From Candidatus Omnitrophota bacterium (GTDB taxonomy: Bacteria > Omnitrophota > Gorgyraeia > JABMRG01), in NCBI GenBank assembly GCA_028716165.1, contig JAQUQI010000013.1, forward strand, positions 1-46,039: a stretch of 46,039 nt of DNA, written 5' to 3'. The notes beneath the pieces are model-generated. The model worked only from the letters and a program-made list of their open reading frames with translations. It had not been told where the DNA came from and did no database searches. Of the stretch, positions 22,791 through 32,728 are shown one piece after another. Position 1 is the first letter of the stretch, and every line of letters starts with the position of its first letter. The position numbers and the translations under genes were made by a program.

Positions 22791-23261
22791 ATGGAAAACC
22801 GCATAGGTATAGGTTATGACCTTCATAGGCTGGCGGAAGGAAGGCCTTTATACCTGGGAGGCGTTAATATACCATTTTCCAAAGGCCTTATCGGGCATTC
22901 TGATGCTGATGTTCTTTGCCACGCGATATGCGATGCTATTCTTGGAGCCTGCAATGAGCCTGATATCGGTGAACATTTCCCTGATACGGACAGCCGGTTT
23001 CGCGGAATCTCCGGGGGTGAACTGATACGCATGACATGCCGGATAGTCCGCAAAAAAAGGGCGGTTGATATCATAAATCTGGATACGGTAGTGGTATGCG
23101 ACAGCCCCAATCTGTCTTCTTATAAACAGCGGATGGCAGCGGAAATCGCGGGATTTCTTGAAATCAACACGGACAGAGTAAGTATAAAGGCCAAGACGAG
23201 CGAAGAGACCCGCCGCGATTGCATTTGCGCTTACGCGGTTATTTTGCTTAACGTAGGTTAG
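22791..23261 (+). CDS. ispF: 2-C-methyl-D-erythritol 2,4-cyclodiphosphate synthase
   Basis: IspF closes the cyclodiphosphate ring in the same pathway as ispD, and the two genes are adjacent. The 156 residues include IGIGYDLHRL with the metal Asp and His, GHSDADVLCHAICDA with the third His, and GEHFPDTD. The last motif is unusual: other IspF proteins read KATTTE-G-x-x-G-R-x-E-G; here it is KAKTSEETRRDCICAYAV, so the Gly-rich part is replaced while the Glu is kept. The fold and the zinc site look complete, so I expect activity. No strong ribosome site; coupling with ispD is likely. Confidence 0.92.
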   Translation: MENRIGIGYDLHRLAEGRPLYLGGVNIPFSKGLIGHSDADVLCHAICDAILGACNEPDIGEHFPDTDSRFRGISGGELIRMTCRIVRKKRAVDIINLDTVVVCDSPNLSSYKQRMAAEIAGFLEINTDRVSIKAKTSEETRRDCICAYAVILLNVG

Positions 23262-23326
23262 GTCTGACGGTTTAAATTTTTATATATTACAAGGGTTTTT
23301 GCCGGAATATTCCACGGGAGGTTATT

Positions 23327-23995
23327 ATGCTGATTTTTTTCATTGCCGCAGTCTTTGTCTGCGTAGCCCTGATTTTAATCGCTGTAATATTTGACGATAA
23401 TATTAGAGCTGTATTTGATAGAGACCCCGCGGCCTGTGGGCGCATTGAGGTTATACTTACCTATGCCGGCCTGCACGCTATTATATTGTTCAGGATAGCG
23501 CATTTTTTTTACAGCTTAAAAGTGCCTTTATTGCCCAGGTTTATATCGCAGGCGGCCCGTTTTATGACAGGCATAGAAATACACCCGGGCGCGGTAATAG
23601 GAAAGGGCTTATTTATTGACCACGGCATGGGCGTCGTTATCGGCCAGACCACCGTTATAAGAGACAATGTCACCATATTCCAGGGTGTTACTCTCGGAGG
23701 CACGGGCAAGGAAAAAGGTAAACGGCACCCCAATATAGAGGACAATGTGGTCATAGGCGCGGGGGCAAAAGTATTAGGCAATATAACAATAGGCGCTAAT
23801 TCTTATATAGGCGCTAATGCGGTTGTGATAAAGGATGTGCCTGAAAACTCAACAATAGTAGGTGTCCCCGGACGCATTACTAAACAGGCCGGCAAACGTA
23901 TGGACCTGTCGCTTGACCATGTTCATATGCTGGATCCGATAAAGCAATCCATGGAGATGCTTGAAAAAAGGATAGCGGATCTTGAAAAGAAATGA
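23327..23995 (+). CDS. cysE: Serine O-acetyltransferase with N-terminal membrane helix
   Basis: CysE makes O-acetylserine for cysteine synthesis. The 222-residue protein has the left-handed beta-helix hexapeptide repeats ([16 protein letters not shown]), the active-site region [25 protein letters not shown] with the catalytic His, and [18 protein letters not shown]. Instead of the usual soluble N-terminal helical domain it begins with a hydrophobic stretch at residues 1-22, so it may be membrane-anchored. GGGAGG 6 bases upstream supports this start. The stop overlaps cysS by 4 bases, a common pairing that links cysteine making and charging. Confidence 0.9.
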   Translation: MLIFFIAAVFVCVALILIAVIFDDNIRAVFDRDPAACGRIEVILTYAGLHAIILFRIAHFFYSLKVPLLPRFISQAARFMTGIEIHPGAVIGKGLFIDHGMGVVIGQTTVIRDNVTIFQGVTLGGTGKEKGKRHPNIEDNVVIGAGAKVLGNITIGANSYIGANAVVIKDVPENSTIVGVPGRITKQAGKRMDLSLDHVHMLDPIKQSMEMLEKRIADLEKK

Positions 23996-25407
23996 AGATA
24001 TATAATACTCTTACCAGATTAAAAGAGGAATTCATTCCTGCCAGCCGTAATATCGTTAATATGTATACCTGCGGGGTCACTGTTTATGATGACTGTCATA
24101 TCGGCCACGCAAGGAGCCTTTATGTTTTTGATACTATAAGGCGCTATCTTGAATACAAAGGCTATAAGGTAAATTTTGTAAGGAATATAACCGATATAGA
24201 TGATAAGATCATCAACCGTTCTCTTGAGCTTGGCATGGATTGGAGGCAGCTTGTTGAAAAATATATAACCTCTTACAAGCATGACCTTGAATGTTTAGGA
24301 ATACGTTACGGTATTCTTGATGAAGATTCCGAAGAGCCGAGGGCCACGAAAAATATACCGGATATTATAGAGTATATCAAGATCCTTATTGAAAAAGGTT
24401 ATGCCTATCAGTCCGGACAGGATGTGTATTTTGAAGTAAAAAAAGCCAAATGCTACGGCAAGCTCTCAAAGCAGGACATACAGAATATGAGAGAAGGAGT
24501 CAGGAAAGAGCCGGGTGCCGGGAAAAGAGACAGCCTTGATTTCGCTTTGTGGAAGAGCTCCAAAGAAGGCGAACCGTCATGGCCCAGCCCATGGGGCAGT
24601 GGCCGTCCGGGATGGCATATAGAGTGCTCTGTAATGAGCCAGAAATTTTTAAACACCAAAACCCTTGACATACATGCCGGAGGCGGAGATCTTGTGTTTC
24701 CTCATCACGAAAACGAGATAGCCCAGTCCGAGGCCTATACCGGTTTCCCGTTTGCCAAATACTGGATGCACCACGGCCTTCTTACTATAGAGGGCCGGAA
24801 GATGTCAAAATCGCTGGGTAATTTTATTAAAATCCAGGACGCTTTGCAGAGATACAGCGCGGATTCCATAAGGCTTTTATTTTTGCAGGCCCATTATTCA
24901 AGCCCCGTTGATTTTTCCGAAGAGAAGATGCGGCAGGCTGCCTCCGCGCTTGAAAGGTTTATTATATTTTTTGCCAGGTCAGATAATGATTTAAAAAAAC
25001 GCGGTATTGCCGAAAAAGCGATGGATGACAGGGTGAAATCGGATATAGACGCGCTAAAGAGTTGTTTTATCGCGGCGATGGATGATGATTTTAATACTCC
25101 GCAGGCCCTTGGAAGGTTGTTTGAGATAATGACACTGTCTAATTCCAGGTCAGCCGGGGACTGTCATTGCCTTGCCTATGCCGCTAAAGTCATAAAAGAT
25201 CTTGCTTCAATTTTTAATCTTACGTTTGAAACGCCCATTGGCATTGATAAGGATTTGGAGGCATATGTGAAGGTTATGATAGAAAAAAGAAATTCCCACA
25301 GGGCCAGAGGAGATTTCCAAAGCGCCGATATTATCAGAGATGAACTGCGGGCAAAAGGTATCATTATTGAAGACGGCAAGGGGATAACATCGTGGCGAAA
25401 ACAGTAG
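23992..25407 (+). CDS. cysS: Cysteinyl-tRNA synthetase
   Basis: This class I synthetase charges tRNA-Cys. The 471 residues have the zinc Cys in [10 protein letters not shown], the HIGH motif in [19 protein letters not shown], the further zinc ligands in WHIECSVM and [12 protein letters not shown], and the KMSKS loop in [10 protein letters not shown]. Length and order are normal. It overlaps cysE by 4 bases and tmk by 16. Confidence 0.98.
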   Translation: MKIYNTLTRLKEEFIPASRNIVNMYTCGVTVYDDCHIGHARSLYVFDTIRRYLEYKGYKVNFVRNITDIDDKIINRSLELGMDWRQLVEKYITSYKHDLECLGIRYGILDEDSEEPRATKNIPDIIEYIKILIEKGYAYQSGQDVYFEVKKAKCYGKLSKQDIQNMREGVRKEPGAGKRDSLDFALWKSSKEGEPSWPSPWGSGRPGWHIECSVMSQKFLNTKTLDIHAGGGDLVFPHHENEIAQSEAYTGFPFAKYWMHHGLLTIEGRKMSKSLGNFIKIQDALQRYSADSIRLLFLQAHYSSPVDFSEEKMRQAASALERFIIFFARSDNDLKKRGIAEKAMDDRVKSDIDALKSCFIAAMDDDFNTPQALGRLFEIMTLSNSRSAGDCHCLAYAAKVIKDLASIFNLTFETPIGIDKDLEAYVKVMIEKRNSHRARGDFQSADIIRDELRAKGIIIEDGKGITSWRKQ

Positions 25408-26057
25408 ATAAAGGCGTATTGATCACACTGGAGGGCCCCGAAGGAAGCGGTAAAAGCACGCAGTCAAAATTATTAGAGGCTTTTTTAAGGCGCCAAGGGC
25501 ACAAGGTCTTACGCGTATGGGACCCGGGCAGCACATTGCTGGGCGAATCCGTCCGTAATATACTCCTGCATTTTAGAGGTAATATATCCGCCCGCGCCGA
25601 AACCATGCTGTATCTGGCATCCAGGGCGCAGTTGGTTGACGAAAAAATAGCCCCGGCCCTGGAAAAAGGTTTTATCGTAATATGCGACAGGTTTGCCGAT
25701 GCCACCCTGTGTTACCAGGGGTATGGGCTTGGCATTGATAAATCGCTTATACGTTTATGCAATCGTTTTGTGACAAGGTCAATTACCGCTGATCTTACGA
25801 TATTTCTGGATACTAATGTTGGAGAAGGGCTCAAGCGGTCAAAGAGGGTAAAGGGTTTTTCAGACAGGATTGAAAAGAGGGGCCGCGATTTTCATAACAA
25901 GGTAAGGAAGGGCTATCTTGAGATAGCGAAAAGATTTCCAAAAAGGATAGAGACTATATCTGTGGACGCGAAAGAGCCGCAGGCCACCCATTATCTAATA
26001 AAGGAACTGGTTCTAAATGTCATTAAAAGACATAAAAGGCCAAGACAGGGTCGTTGA
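25392..26057 (+). CDS. tmk: Thymidylate kinase
   Basis: Tmk phosphorylates dTMP. The 221 residues show the P-loop EGPEGSGKST, the VWDPGSTLLGESVRNILL segment (usual REPGGT; here DPGST), CDRFADATLCYQGYG (the D-R-F/Y motif), and a basic LID region SDRIEKRGRDFHNKVRKGY. The start is GTG at 25392 with AAGGGG about 9 bases away, within cysS. The end overlaps holB by 41 bases, as is common for tmk-holB. Confidence 0.93.
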   Translation: MAKTVDKGVLITLEGPEGSGKSTQSKLLEAFLRRQGHKVLRVWDPGSTLLGESVRNILLHFRGNISARAETMLYLASRAQLVDEKIAPALEKGFIVICDRFADATLCYQGYGLGIDKSLIRLCNRFVTRSITADLTIFLDTNVGEGLKRSKRVKGFSDRIEKRGRDFHNKVRKGYLEIAKRFPKRIETISVDAKEPQATHYLIKELVLNVIKRHKRPRQGR

Positions 26058-26982
26058 TTTTATTTTAAAAGGCATGCTATCCGGGAAGATATCCCACGCG
26101 TATTTATTTTTGGGCCCGAGCGGCATAGGCCGGCATAAAACCGCCGTGGAATTTGCCAAGCTTTTAAATTGCGGCCAGAAGGCCGATGACAACTGCGGCA
26201 TATGCCAGTCTTGTATTATGATTGAAAAGAGGTCTCATCCCGATGTTTTTTTTATCCAAAAGGAGCAGGGTAAGAAGTCTGTATCCATAGAAACCATAAG
26301 AGGCCTGCAGATAAGATTTTCACTTAAGCCTCTGCAGGGCAGGTATAATATTGCTGTTATTGACGGAGAGGATATGACCGATGAGGCGTCTAATTCTCTT
26401 TTGAAGATGCTGGAAGAGCCTCCGTCTAATACGGTCTTTATCATTATAGCTTCCTCCCAAAAGTCATTACTGCATACAATAGTGTCGCGTTGCCAGATAA
26501 TACGGTTTAAGCCTTTATCAAAAGCTGATGTGGCTAATATCCTGGCGGCAAATTTTAACACTGATGAGAAAGAGGCAATCCTGCTTTCATCTTTATCCGG
26601 ATCAGATGTAAAAAGAGCGCTTTTGCTTAAGGAAGCAGGAGCTGTATTATGGAAGAACTCTGTTATAGACAATTTTTTTGGTCAATCCGGGATTGAGATA
26701 GATGAGGATATATTTTCCGCGAACCGCGCTTTTACCAACGAGTATGTATGTGATATCCTGGCGTTTTTCTGCAGGGACGTGCTTGTGCGCAGATATGTTA
26801 AAGATGACAGCATTTTGATCAATGCGGACAAACTGGCCGATATTGAGGCACGCTCAAATAATCCGCGCGGCCTAAACGCGCAGGCGGGCATGGATTATAT
26901 AAATGAGGCAAAGAACGCTTTTCGTTTTAATGCGAATGCGAAACTTACTTTTAATCTGCTTAAAGAAAAGCTGACGCAGTGA
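26017..26982 (+). CDS. holB: DNA polymerase III delta-prime subunit
   Basis: HolB is part of the clamp loader. The 321 residues include the AAA+ N-terminal VDFILKGMLSGKISHAYLFLGPSGIGRHKTA, whose P-loop carries an extra residue and so may not bind ATP, as in other delta-prime subunits. A zinc ribbon has four Cys (CGQKADDNCGICQSC), and the sensor-like SRCQIIRF motif matches the arginine-finger SRC. The C-terminal helical collar is divergent. AAAGGA lies 11 bases before the ATG. It overlaps tmk by 41 bases. Confidence 0.9.
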   Translation: MSLKDIKGQDRVVDFILKGMLSGKISHAYLFLGPSGIGRHKTAVEFAKLLNCGQKADDNCGICQSCIMIEKRSHPDVFFIQKEQGKKSVSIETIRGLQIRFSLKPLQGRYNIAVIDGEDMTDEASNSLLKMLEEPPSNTVFIIIASSQKSLLHTIVSRCQIIRFKPLSKADVANILAANFNTDEKEAILLSSLSGSDVKRALLLKEAGAVLWKNSVIDNFFGQSGIEIDEDIFSANRAFTNEYVCDILAFFCRDVLVRRYVKDDSILINADKLADIEARSNNPRGLNAQAGMDYINEAKNAFRFNANAKLTFNLLKEKLTQ

Positions 26983-27077
26983 GGCTGCCGCGATTGAGGG
27001 CACGGGTGATATTTTTGCCCGGGCGGGGTATTTTAGCCGGATAAGACCCGGTATCTTTTTAGGGAAGGGGTATGGGA

Positions 27078-27875
27078 ATGATAAAAGTGGTTGAAGTAAA
27101 ACAGAGGGGTTCGGGCAATACGGCACATTATGTGGCAGGCGATTTTAAATTATCGGCAGGTGATTATGTAATAGTTGAATCCGACAGGGGACTTGATTAC
27201 GGCGAGGTTCTATCAGGTGAAGAGATACTGCTTGACAAGCTTGCTTCCCAGAAAAGCCAAAAAAAGATCATACGTATCGCTACTGATGCGGACAGGGACA
27301 GGATAGAACGCAATTGCAAGGCGGCCAAAGAGGCGATAAAGACGTGTGACAGGAAGATTGCCGAACGTAATCTTTGCATGAAGCTTATTAATGCCGAGCT
27401 TTCTTTTGACTGCAGTAAGATGATATTTTATTTTAGCGCGGAAGAGAGAGTTGACTTCAGGGAACTTGTAAAAGACCTGGCCAAGATATTCAAGGCGCGC
27501 ATTGAGCTTAAACAGGTCGGCGTTCGCGATGAAGCGAAGATGTTTGGAGGTTTCGGGCAGTGCGGCAGAGAATTATGCTGTTCAAGATTCCTGCGCGATT
27601 TTGAGCCTGTCACGATAAAAATGGCTAAAGACCAGAACCTGCCTCTTAATCCCTCGAAAATATCAGGTGTCTGCGGCAGGCTTATGTGCTGCCTGTCATA
27701 TGAGCATAAATGCTATAAGGAGTCGGCCAAGGGCCTTCCGAAGCCAAGCCAGCGCGTCAAGACCGCTGACGGTTCCGGCAAGGTGATAGACGTTAATTAT
27801 CTTAAACGTATTGCCGTTATTGAACTTGAAGACGGCCGCCATATTAAGATTGACTACAATAGGGAGCAAAGATAA
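27078..27875 (+). CDS. PSP1-domain protein (RicT/YaaT-like)
   Basis: Two Met codons (27072 and 27078) compete; AAGGGG is 7 bases from the second, so I choose 27078 (265 residues). The protein is a PSP1 C-terminal domain protein: DYGEVLSGEEI, ELSFDCSKMIFYFSAEERVDFRELVKDLAKIF, and two conserved Cys clusters, GQCGRELCC and SGVCGRLMCCLSYE. In Bacillus subtilis, RicT (YaaT) works with RicA and RicF in an Fe-S complex that affects RNase Y; its gene neighbours holB there too. The Cys set needed for Fe-S binding seems present. RicA and RicF are not in the window. Confidence 0.9.
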   Translation: MIKVVEVKQRGSGNTAHYVAGDFKLSAGDYVIVESDRGLDYGEVLSGEEILLDKLASQKSQKKIIRIATDADRDRIERNCKAAKEAIKTCDRKIAERNLCMKLINAELSFDCSKMIFYFSAEERVDFRELVKDLAKIFKARIELKQVGVRDEAKMFGGFGQCGRELCCSRFLRDFEPVTIKMAKDQNLPLNPSKISGVCGRLMCCLSYEHKCYKESAKGLPKPSQRVKTADGSGKVIDVNYLKRIAVIELEDGRHIKIDYNREQR

Positions 27876-27898
27876 GCCGCGGTTTGTATGGGAATTTT

Positions 27899-29428
27899 AT
27901 GGCAAAAAAAATTTTCTACGTAACAACACCTCTTTATTATGTTAATGCCCAGCCCCATATAGGGCATTCTTATACCCAGGTTATGTGCGATTGTATCGCG
28001 AGATACCGCAGGCTAAAGGGCCAGGATGTGTTTTTTCTGACGGGGACCGATGAACATGGCCAGAAGGTGGCCTCTTGCGCTCAAAAGGCTTCTTTGGGCC
28101 CAGTGGAGTTCGCGGATGGCATTGTCCGGAAGTTTAAACAGCTATGGCAAGATTTGGATATTTCATACGATGATTTTATAAGGACCACGCAGACGCGCCA
28201 CATACGCGCCGTGACAAAAGCTTTGGAAATACTTTATGAGAAGTCCGATATATATGAAGGTGAATACGAAGGGTATTATTGCGTTTGCTGTGAAACATTC
28301 TGGCCTGAATCACAGCTTAAAGACGGCCTGTGCCCTGATTGTGCCAGAGCGGTTGAGCCTATACGCGAGAAAAATTATTTTTTTAAGCTGTCCTCATATC
28401 AGCAATGGCTGATTGATTATATAAGCCGTAATCCTGGATTCATTAAGCCTGATTTTAGGCGCAATGAAGTCATGGGCTATCTTAAAGAACCCTTAAAAGA
28501 CCTCTGCATATCAAGGCCGAAAGAGCGTTTGGATTGGGGCATCCCGCTGCCGTTTGCCCCAGGCTATGTTGTTTATGTGTGGTTTGACGCTCTTATCAAT
28601 TATATCAGCGCCTGCGGGTGGGCGGATGATTACGCGAGGTTTGAGACTGTCTGGCCCTGCGATATCCACATGATAGGCAAGGATATATTGCGCCCCCACG
28701 CCGTATATTGGCCTATTATGCTCCACGCGCTTGGCATAGACCTGCCGAAAACCATATTCGCTCATGGGTGGTGGCTTACGGCTGGAGAGAAGATGTCAAA
28801 ATCCAAAGGCAATGTGATAGACCCGTTTCATCTAATAAATAAATACGGTAAAAATGCTTATAGATATTTTATGCTCCGCGAAATGACTCCCGGATTAGAC
28901 GGCACATTGAGCGAAGAAGCCTTTGTGGCGCGCTTTAACAGCGACCTTGCTAATGATATCGGCAATCTTCTCAACAGGACATTGACGATGGTTGAAAAAT
29001 ATTTTGATTCTATTATTCCGGATAAAGGCGTTTCCGATGAGGAAGGCCGCTTGATAGAGTCAAAACTATGTTCGCTTGTCAGTTGCTTTGACGTTTTTTT
29101 TGCCGAGTTTAAGTTTAATCAAGCCCTTATGGCGGTATGGGATATCATAAATGCCGCGAATAAATATATTGAGGTTTCAAAACCGTGGGCAATGGCCAAA
29201 TCAGGTAATTTGGAAAACCTCAAATCGGTTATATGTATTCTGCTTAAGGTGCTTGAGTATTGCGTTTTTCTGCTTTATCCTTTTATGCCGCAAGCTTCGC
29301 TTCAAATAGCGGCGCAGTTAGGTATAGTGCTGGATGAAAAAGCCATGAATATCAAAGACGCGGGAGGCATGTTAAAAGCCGGTAGTAAGGTTAATAAACC
29401 TGATCCCGTATTCCCCAGAATACGTTAG
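27899..29428 (+). CDS. metG: Methionyl-tRNA synthetase
   Basis: I start at the ATG at 27899, 7 bases after GGGA, and not at an in-frame TTG at 27884, because MAKKIFYVTTPLYYVNAQPHIGH is a normal N-terminus. The 509-residue protein shows the HIGH motif, the Zn-binding knuckle (CVCCETFWPES followed by CPDC) and KMSKSKGNVIDP. It ends after the anticodon-binding helices, so it lacks the C-terminal tRNA-binding (EMAP-like) domain of longer forms. It follows ricT-like by 23 bases. Confidence 0.97.
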   Translation: MAKKIFYVTTPLYYVNAQPHIGHSYTQVMCDCIARYRRLKGQDVFFLTGTDEHGQKVASCAQKASLGPVEFADGIVRKFKQLWQDLDISYDDFIRTTQTRHIRAVTKALEILYEKSDIYEGEYEGYYCVCCETFWPESQLKDGLCPDCARAVEPIREKNYFFKLSSYQQWLIDYISRNPGFIKPDFRRNEVMGYLKEPLKDLCISRPKERLDWGIPLPFAPGYVVYVWFDALINYISACGWADDYARFETVWPCDIHMIGKDILRPHAVYWPIMLHALGIDLPKTIFAHGWWLTAGEKMSKSKGNVIDPFHLINKYGKNAYRYFMLREMTPGLDGTLSEEAFVARFNSDLANDIGNLLNRTLTMVEKYFDSIIPDKGVSDEEGRLIESKLCSLVSCFDVFFAEFKFNQALMAVWDIINAANKYIEVSKPWAMAKSGNLENLKSVICILLKVLEYCVFLLYPFMPQASLQIAAQLGIVLDEKAMNIKDAGGMLKAGSKVNKPDPVFPRIR

Positions 29429-29516
29429 TTGCTTGATAACTGGATTGCGTGGTATCTAACTGCGCTAATCGTGCCTGATGATTGAAGATGTATGGCGGAG
29501 AATTTTTGAGGTTAAT

Positions 29517-30311
29517 ATGATAGAAACGCACGCGCACCTTGATTTTTCGCAATATGAAAGCGACAGAGAATCGGTTATAGAAAGAGCGAGGGCCTGCGGA
29601 ATAAAAAAAATTATCAATGTTGCCTCAAGCGTTGAAGGCAGTGTTTCTTCCTTAGCGCTCGCGCGGGCTTATGATATGGTGTATGCTTCTTGCGGTGTGC
29701 ATCCGCATGAAGCCGGCAAAGTGGATGAATCGGTTATTGAGCAGATAAGGCGTCTTGCCGTATCAAGCGATAAGGTTGTAGCTATCGGTGAAGTAGGCAT
29801 AGATTTTTATAGGAATACTTTCTCCGCCGATTCGCAGTATAACGCTTTAAGACTTTTTTTAGGATTAAGCAGACAGCTCGGCCTGCCTGTGATTTTTCAT
29901 TGCAGGCAGGAATCGCCTGAAAAATACGATGCCTTTGATGTGCTGTTTAAGGCGATGGAGGAATGCCTTGAGAAGCCTTACAGGGCCGTGATACATTGCT
30001 TTTCCGGAGACAAGGCCGCGCTTTTTAAGTGTCTGGACTTAGGGCTTTATATTTCGTATACGTGCAATATCACATACAAGAATGCGGGCCGATTAAGAGA
30101 TGTGCTCAAGGCCACTCCTTTGGAGAGATTGCTTCTTGAAACGGATTCTCCTTTTTTAAGCCCTCAAGAAAAACGCGGCCTAAGGAATGAGCCTTCTTAC
30201 ATTAAGTACCTTCTTAAATCAATGGCAGATATTATCGGATTGCCCGAGCCTGATATAGAGGAACATACTGATAAAAATGCCGGCGAACTTTTTTTTAACC
30301 GGAAGCAATGA
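29517..30311 (+). CDS. TatD-family metal-dependent DNase
   Basis: GAGG 5 bases upstream favours the ATG at 29517, giving 264 residues; an ATG at 29478 in frame would add 13 residues that are not conserved in the family. The metal-binding motifs are ETHAHLDF (His-x-His), AIGEVGIDFY (Glu), VIFHCRQ (His), VIHCFSG (His) and LLETDSPFLSP (Asp). TatD proteins are 3'-5' DNases also linked to D-aminoacyl-tRNA deacylation. The gene follows metG, a common order. Confidence 0.93.
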   Translation: MIETHAHLDFSQYESDRESVIERARACGIKKIINVASSVEGSVSSLALARAYDMVYASCGVHPHEAGKVDESVIEQIRRLAVSSDKVVAIGEVGIDFYRNTFSADSQYNALRLFLGLSRQLGLPVIFHCRQESPEKYDAFDVLFKAMEECLEKPYRAVIHCFSGDKAALFKCLDLGLYISYTCNITYKNAGRLRDVLKATPLERLLLETDSPFLSPQEKRGLRNEPSYIKYLLKSMADIIGLPEPDIEEHTDKNAGELFFNRKQ

Positions 30312-30338
30312 TTCGGATTTGGAACGGGTGAGGCCTCA

Positions 30339-31367
30339 ATGCGGTTTGACACAATAACATATAAAAACGGCAGGCTCATGGTAATAGATCAGAGACTGCT
30401 TCCGGGTAAATTAAAGAAAATAGTTCCGCGAAACGCGCGGGATATATGTTCTTACATAAGGACCCTGGCAGTCAGAGGCGCCCCTGCTATAGGTGTTTTT
30501 GCCGCTTATGGGTTATTTCTTGCGGCCCGGAGCATAAAGACGCGCGACAAAAAGGTTTTTTTGGCGGCTCTTAATACGACAGCAGGCATTATCAGGAAGA
30601 GCAGGCCGACGGCCGTTAATCTGTCGTGGGCATTAGATAAAATGCTTTATGCCGCGCGAAACGCGGCGGATAAAGGCATACCGGAAATAATAGAAGCGTT
30701 GCGCGAGCAGGCGCTGGCTATTCATGAGCAAGACAGAATTATGTGCCAAGCTATAGGCAATAACGGCGCTTCTCTTATCCAGAAAAATGATACAATACTA
30801 ACGCATTGCAATGCCGGTTTCCTGGCAACAGGGGGCATGGGAACCGCGCTCGCTGTTATCTATACAGCTAATGAGCAGGGTAAACGGGTTAAGGTGTATG
30901 CTACCGAAACCAGGCCTTTACTGCAAGGGGCGCGCCTTACCGCGTGGGAGCTGCATAATAAAGGCGTTGATGTGACCCTTATTTGCGATAATATGGCAGC
31001 TGTTGTAATGAAGCAGAAGGGTGTGGATAAGATCATTGTAGGCGCTGACCGGATCGCCCGAAACGGTGATACTGCCAACAAAATAGGCACTTATGCTTTG
31101 TCTGTTTTAGCCAGGGCTCATAATATACCTTTTTTTGTAGCCGCGCCGAGCTCAACAATAGATTTTTCTATAAAAGATGGCAGTCATATACCCATAGAAC
31201 AACGTTCGGGTGAAGAAATAACGAATATCTCCAGAAGGCGTGTCGCGCCTTATGGAATCAAGACCTTTAACCCGGCCTTTGACGTCACGCCTTCAAGCCA
31301 TATAAGCGCTATTATAACAGAGGCGGGGATCATGAAAAAGCCATACCAAAAGACCTTGCGGGCATGA
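30339..31367 (+). CDS. mtnA: S-methyl-5-thioribose-1-phosphate isomerase
   Basis: MtnA belongs to the methionine salvage pathway and resembles eIF2B subunits. The 342 residues include VRGAPAIGVFAAYG, THCNAGFLATGGMGTAL with the catalytic Cys, ATETRPLLQGARLTAWEL, and VGADRIARNGDTANKIGTY with the catalytic Asp. No other methionine salvage gene is visible in the window. GGTGAGG 5 bases upstream supports the start, and the stop overlaps thiL by 4 bases. Confidence 0.96.
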   Translation: MRFDTITYKNGRLMVIDQRLLPGKLKKIVPRNARDICSYIRTLAVRGAPAIGVFAAYGLFLAARSIKTRDKKVFLAALNTTAGIIRKSRPTAVNLSWALDKMLYAARNAADKGIPEIIEALREQALAIHEQDRIMCQAIGNNGASLIQKNDTILTHCNAGFLATGGMGTALAVIYTANEQGKRVKVYATETRPLLQGARLTAWELHNKGVDVTLICDNMAAVVMKQKGVDKIIVGADRIARNGDTANKIGTYALSVLARAHNIPFFVAAPSSTIDFSIKDGSHIPIEQRSGEEITNISRRRVAPYGIKTFNPAFDVTPSSHISAIITEAGIMKKPYQKTLRA

Positions 31368-32248
31368 ACAGTCCTGTATCAGAGATAGGCGAATTTAACC
31401 TTATAAATGCCATTTCAAGCCAAATTATAACAAGCGCTTCAGTCTTACGCGGGATAGGAGATGATTGCGCTGTAATAAGGCATAGGCCCGGTAAACACCT
31501 GTTGTTTACCACAGATATGCTTATAGAAGGCGCGCATTTTAAAAAAACAACGAAGCCTTCATTTATAGGGCATAAGGCATTGGCTGTTAATATAAGCGAT
31601 GTCGCTTCATGCGGCGGCCTTCCAAAATGGGCGGTTGTCGCTCTTGGCCTGCCGCCTGATACCAAAGGTTCTTTTGTCAGTGATATGTATAAGGGCATGC
31701 GCCGTCTGGCCGGGCGGTTCAATATTGATATAGTGGGCGGGGATACCAACCGTTGCCGGAAGATAATTATATCAGTGGCTCTTTTAGGCCAGGTTGCGGC
31801 AAGAGAGCTTGTTACACGCGATGGAGCAAGAGAGGCGGACCTATTGGTGCTTTCAGGGCCTTTGAGCGAAAAGCCCGATCACCTTTGTTTTTTGCCTAAA
31901 ATAAAAGAATCCCGTTTTATCGTAAAAAATTTAATGCCGACCTCAATGATAGATATATCGGATGGGCTCTTAGCGGACTTGGGCCATATATTAAGGATGA
32001 GCAGAAAAAAAGCTGTTTTATATGAATCGGCAATACCCGTAATAAAGCGTGCCGGTGGCATTGATAAAGTTTTGCAAACAGGTGAACAATTTCAGCTGAT
32101 GTTTACTATGCCCGCAGACCGCGCCCGGTTTATCCCTAAGGGATTTTTTGTTATAGGGCGTATATGCAAAGGCGCGCCTTCTATTATCATGGTTGGCCCT
32201 TCAGGCCGCAGGAGAAGGCTTTTGCCCAAAGGTTATACTCATTTTTGA
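31364..32248 (+). CDS. thiL: Thiamine-monophosphate kinase
   Basis: ThiL phosphorylates thiamine phosphate to the active diphosphate. The 294 residues show the metal and nucleotide motifs GIGDDCAVI, TTDMLIEGAHF, ALAVNISDVASCGGLP, VGGDTNRC and MIDISDGLLADL. It is slightly shorter than the typical 320, mainly in the C-terminal half. ATGA overlap with mtnA suggests coupling. Confidence 0.93.
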   Translation: MNSPVSEIGEFNLINAISSQIITSASVLRGIGDDCAVIRHRPGKHLLFTTDMLIEGAHFKKTTKPSFIGHKALAVNISDVASCGGLPKWAVVALGLPPDTKGSFVSDMYKGMRRLAGRFNIDIVGGDTNRCRKIIISVALLGQVAARELVTRDGAREADLLVLSGPLSEKPDHLCFLPKIKESRFIVKNLMPTSMIDISDGLLADLGHILRMSRKKAVLYESAIPVIKRAGGIDKVLQTGEQFQLMFTMPADRARFIPKGFFVIGRICKGAPSIIMVGPSGRRRRLLPKGYTHF

Positions 32249-32260
32249 CATTATGATTTC

Positions 32261-32728
32261 ATGAAAAAGAGAATTGTTTCAAACAGCCCTGATGATACAA
32301 TGCGGATTGGACGCCGGCTCGCGGTTTTTTTACGCGCGGGCGACAATATTATATTGGACGGAGACCTCGGCTCCGGTAAAACATTGTTTACCAAGGGCAT
32401 AGCGCGCGGATTGAAGGTGCCAAACTACGAGTATGTGAATTCACCGTCATTTACGCTTGTCAAACAATATAAAGGGCGTGTTAATCTTTATCATTTTGAC
32501 TTATACCGTCTTGAAAGGCTTGAAGACATTGAATATATCGGCGTAAAAGAATATTTAAGCGGTTTTGGTATTGTTGTTATTGAATGGGCCTGCCGTATGG
32601 GGGCATTATTACCCAGCCAATACCTTGCTATAAAGATTAATACAACAGGGCCTTCCAGCAGAAATTTTTTATTTGAAGCTAAGGGGCGAAGATATGATCA
32701 TATTATCAGCAGATACTTCAGGCGATAG
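32261..32728 (+). CDS. tsaE: tRNA threonylcarbamoyladenosine biosynthesis ATPase TsaE
   Basis: TsaE is the ATPase that cycles the TsaB-TsaD complex in t6A synthesis. The 155 residues show Walker A GDLGSGKTLF, NSPSFTLVKQY, the HFDLYRL strand and VVIEWACRMG. No strong ribosome site is visible. The 3' end overlaps tsaB by 35 bases. Confidence 0.95.
   Translation: MKKRIVSNSPDDTMRIGRRLAVFLRAGDNIILDGDLGSGKTLFTKGIARGLKVPNYEYVNSPSFTLVKQYKGRVNLYHFDLYRLERLEDIEYIGVKEYLSGFGIVVIEWACRMGALLPSQYLAIKINTTGPSSRNFLFEAKGRRYDHIISRYFRR

Noticed and set aside
26985-27060. Terminator between holB and the PSP1 gene
   Set aside because: Short GC palindromes and T-runs are present, but no stem is directly followed by a T-tract with good pairing.
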